From Marivita lacus (GTDB lineage: Bacteria; Pseudomonadota; Alphaproteobacteria; Rhodobacterales; Rhodobacteraceae), in the NCBI RefSeq assembly GCF_014637725.1, contig NZ_BMFC01000017.1, positions 1 through 64,000 of the forward strand: 64,000 nt of DNA, written 5' to 3'. The notes below the pieces were generated by a model that saw nothing but the letters and a program-made list of their open reading frames with translations, did not search any database and was not told the origin of the DNA. Of the stretch, positions 63,225-64,000 are shown piece by piece. Within the stretch, counting starts at the first letter, position 1. Each line of letters opens with the position of its first letter. A program made the position numbers and the translations under genes.

Positions 63225-64000
63225 ATGAACGGCATGCACAAGACTGTTTCCAATTTGACCCAGAACCAGCCCATGGATCTCTTTGTGGACCTGGATGGAA
63301 CGTTGATCGCCGGGGATATTGCCGAAGAAGCCCTCTTCCGGGCGACCAGCAATCCCAAGGCGTTCGTGGCGGCCATCCGCGCGTTTTACCAAGACGGGCT
63401 GGCAGGGTTGAAACGGTCACTGACCACAACTGACGCGCCCGACGTGACCACGTTTCCCTACCGCAAGGACGTGCTGTCCTATATCCGCCAGGCGCGCGCC
63501 GAGGGACGCCGGGTCATTCTGGCGACCGCTGCCGATTTGACCCTGGCCGAAAAAGTTGCCGGCCATCTTGGTCTGTTCGATGCCGTCCTCGGGTCCGAGC
63601 CTGGGCGCAATCTGAAGGGCCCGGAAAAGCTTTTGGCAATCCGTGAATTGGCGCAGGGCCCGTTCGAATACCTTGGTGACAGTACCGCCGACATCCCCGT
63701 CTGGCAGGCCGCGGCAAAGTCCGGCTTCGTCAATCCAAGTCGCGCGGCCCTTCGAGAGATGGCACGATCGCCCGAGACCGTGTCGCTGCATATCGAACGG
63801 GAAATGTCGGCGGGCACCGCTTTGCTGAAAGCCATGCGCCCGCACCAGTGGGCCAAGAACGTGCTTGTCTTCGTGCCCATCCTGTTTGCACATGAGTACG
63901 CAAATCCTGAAATGCTGCTGGCCGGAGTGCTGGCATTTCTCAGCTTCAGCCTGTGTGCATCGGCCGTCTATATCGTCAACGACATCGCCGACATTCAGGC
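63225..64000 (+). CDS. HAD-UbiA fusion prenyltransferase, N-terminal part (runs off window)
   Basis: 258 codons are visible with no stop before the window ends. An N-terminal HAD-type phosphatase domain (DLFVDLDGTLIAGDIAEEAL; nucleophile D22 and D24; VILATAADLTLAEKVAGHL; GDSTADIPVWQAA) leads into a UbiA-type membrane domain with RPHQWAKNVLVFVPILFAHE and YIVNDIADIQ, the first Asp-rich motif NDxxD. This layout resembles decaprenyl-phosphate phosphoribosyltransferases (the DPPR synthase type, as in mycobacterial arabinan synthesis). Its neighbour is a polyprenyl-sugar-dependent GT. It was traced by hand translation because it has no stop within the window. Confidence 0.85.
   Translation, partial: MNGMHKTVSNLTQNQPMDLFVDLDGTLIAGDIAEEALFRATSNPKAFVAAIRAFYQDGLAGLKRSLTTTDAPDVTTFPYRKDVLSYIRQARAEGRRVILATAADLTLAEKVAGHLGLFDAVLGSEPGRNLKGPEKLLAIRELAQGPFEYLGDSTADIPVWQAAAKSGFVNPSRAALREMARSPETVSLHIEREMSAGTALLKAMRPHQWAKNVLVFVPILFAHEYANPEMLLAGVLAFLSFSLCASAVYIVNDIADIQ

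Noticed and set aside
1-64000. CRISPR arrays, tRNA or rRNA genes, insertion sequences, prophage
   Set aside because: No regular spaced repeats, no tRNA acceptor/TpsiC-like arms, no transposase or integrase reading frames were seen in either strand.

Overview
The window looks like chromosome from a marine Roseobacter-clade alphaproteobacterium (Rhodobacterales). The evidence is GC-rich coding with many long antisense shadow ORFs, an L-malyl-CoA/beta-methylmalyl-CoA lyase, a DMSP lyase (dddL), a fabA-fabB-fabI set beside an Irr-type regulator, a TRAP transporter, and a metK gene preceded by a SAM/SAH riboswitch, an RNA class known mainly from Rhodobacterales. No tRNA, rRNA, CRISPR array, phage or insertion sequence was seen. 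Everything here comes from reading the sequence; family names are recognised from motifs and memory, not from searches.

Layout. 1-12.7 kb: the 5' end of tuf, a small lipoprotein, a cytochrome P450, then a minus-strand group that handles D-amino acids (FAD oxidoreductase, D-amino-acid aminotransferase, and a dgcN-dgcA pair for D-glutamate breakdown). These are followed by mcl1, a lytic transglycosylase lipoprotein, a LysE exporter, an AraC/GyrI regulator, accA and dtd. 12.7-21.1 kb: a decayed gene start flanked by an inverted pair of a small repeat, then a complete type I secretion system (HlyD, ABC, TolC-like) with a 1070-residue Ig-repeat adhesin as its likely cargo. 21.2-28.9 kb: the most interesting block. 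It has a Gfo/Idh/MocA enzyme and GntR regulator on one strand, and an SsuD-like flavin monooxygenase, aldo-keto reductase, flavin reductase and DctQMP TRAP transporter on the other, closed by a terminator. The three enzymes match the logic of the sulfoquinovose monooxygenase (sulfo-SMO) pathway, here with TRAP import and a possible NAD-dependent sulfoglycosidase.

29-41.6 kb: a SEL1-repeat protein head-to-head with a dihaem peroxidase, a Nudix hydrolase, a complete urease operon (ureDABCEFG plus one small His-rich ORF), a MltB-type transglycosylase, a fatty acid desaturase, a TIM-barrel isomerase and a beta-keto acid cleavage enzyme. 41.6-54.2 kb: a long minus-strand housekeeping run (miaB, phoH, ybeY, corC-like, lnt, riboswitch-metK, trmB, cmk, rpsA). 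Inserted in it are two proteins sharing an unrecognised cysteine-containing module, and an alpha/beta hydrolase plus phosphatase. 54.3-64 kb: an unknown ORF, a LOV-domain (blue-light) histidine kinase, a ferredoxin-NADP reductase-like protein, fabI-fabB, dddL, fabA, irr, and a less GC-rich glycosyltransferase beside a HAD-UbiA fusion that runs off the end.

Themes: organosulfur use (DMSP, probably a sulfosugar), D-amino-acid turnover and urea nitrogen. Several short dispersed repeats punctuate the intergenic spaces, including a roughly 23-bp element with four near-identical copies and one degenerate copy.
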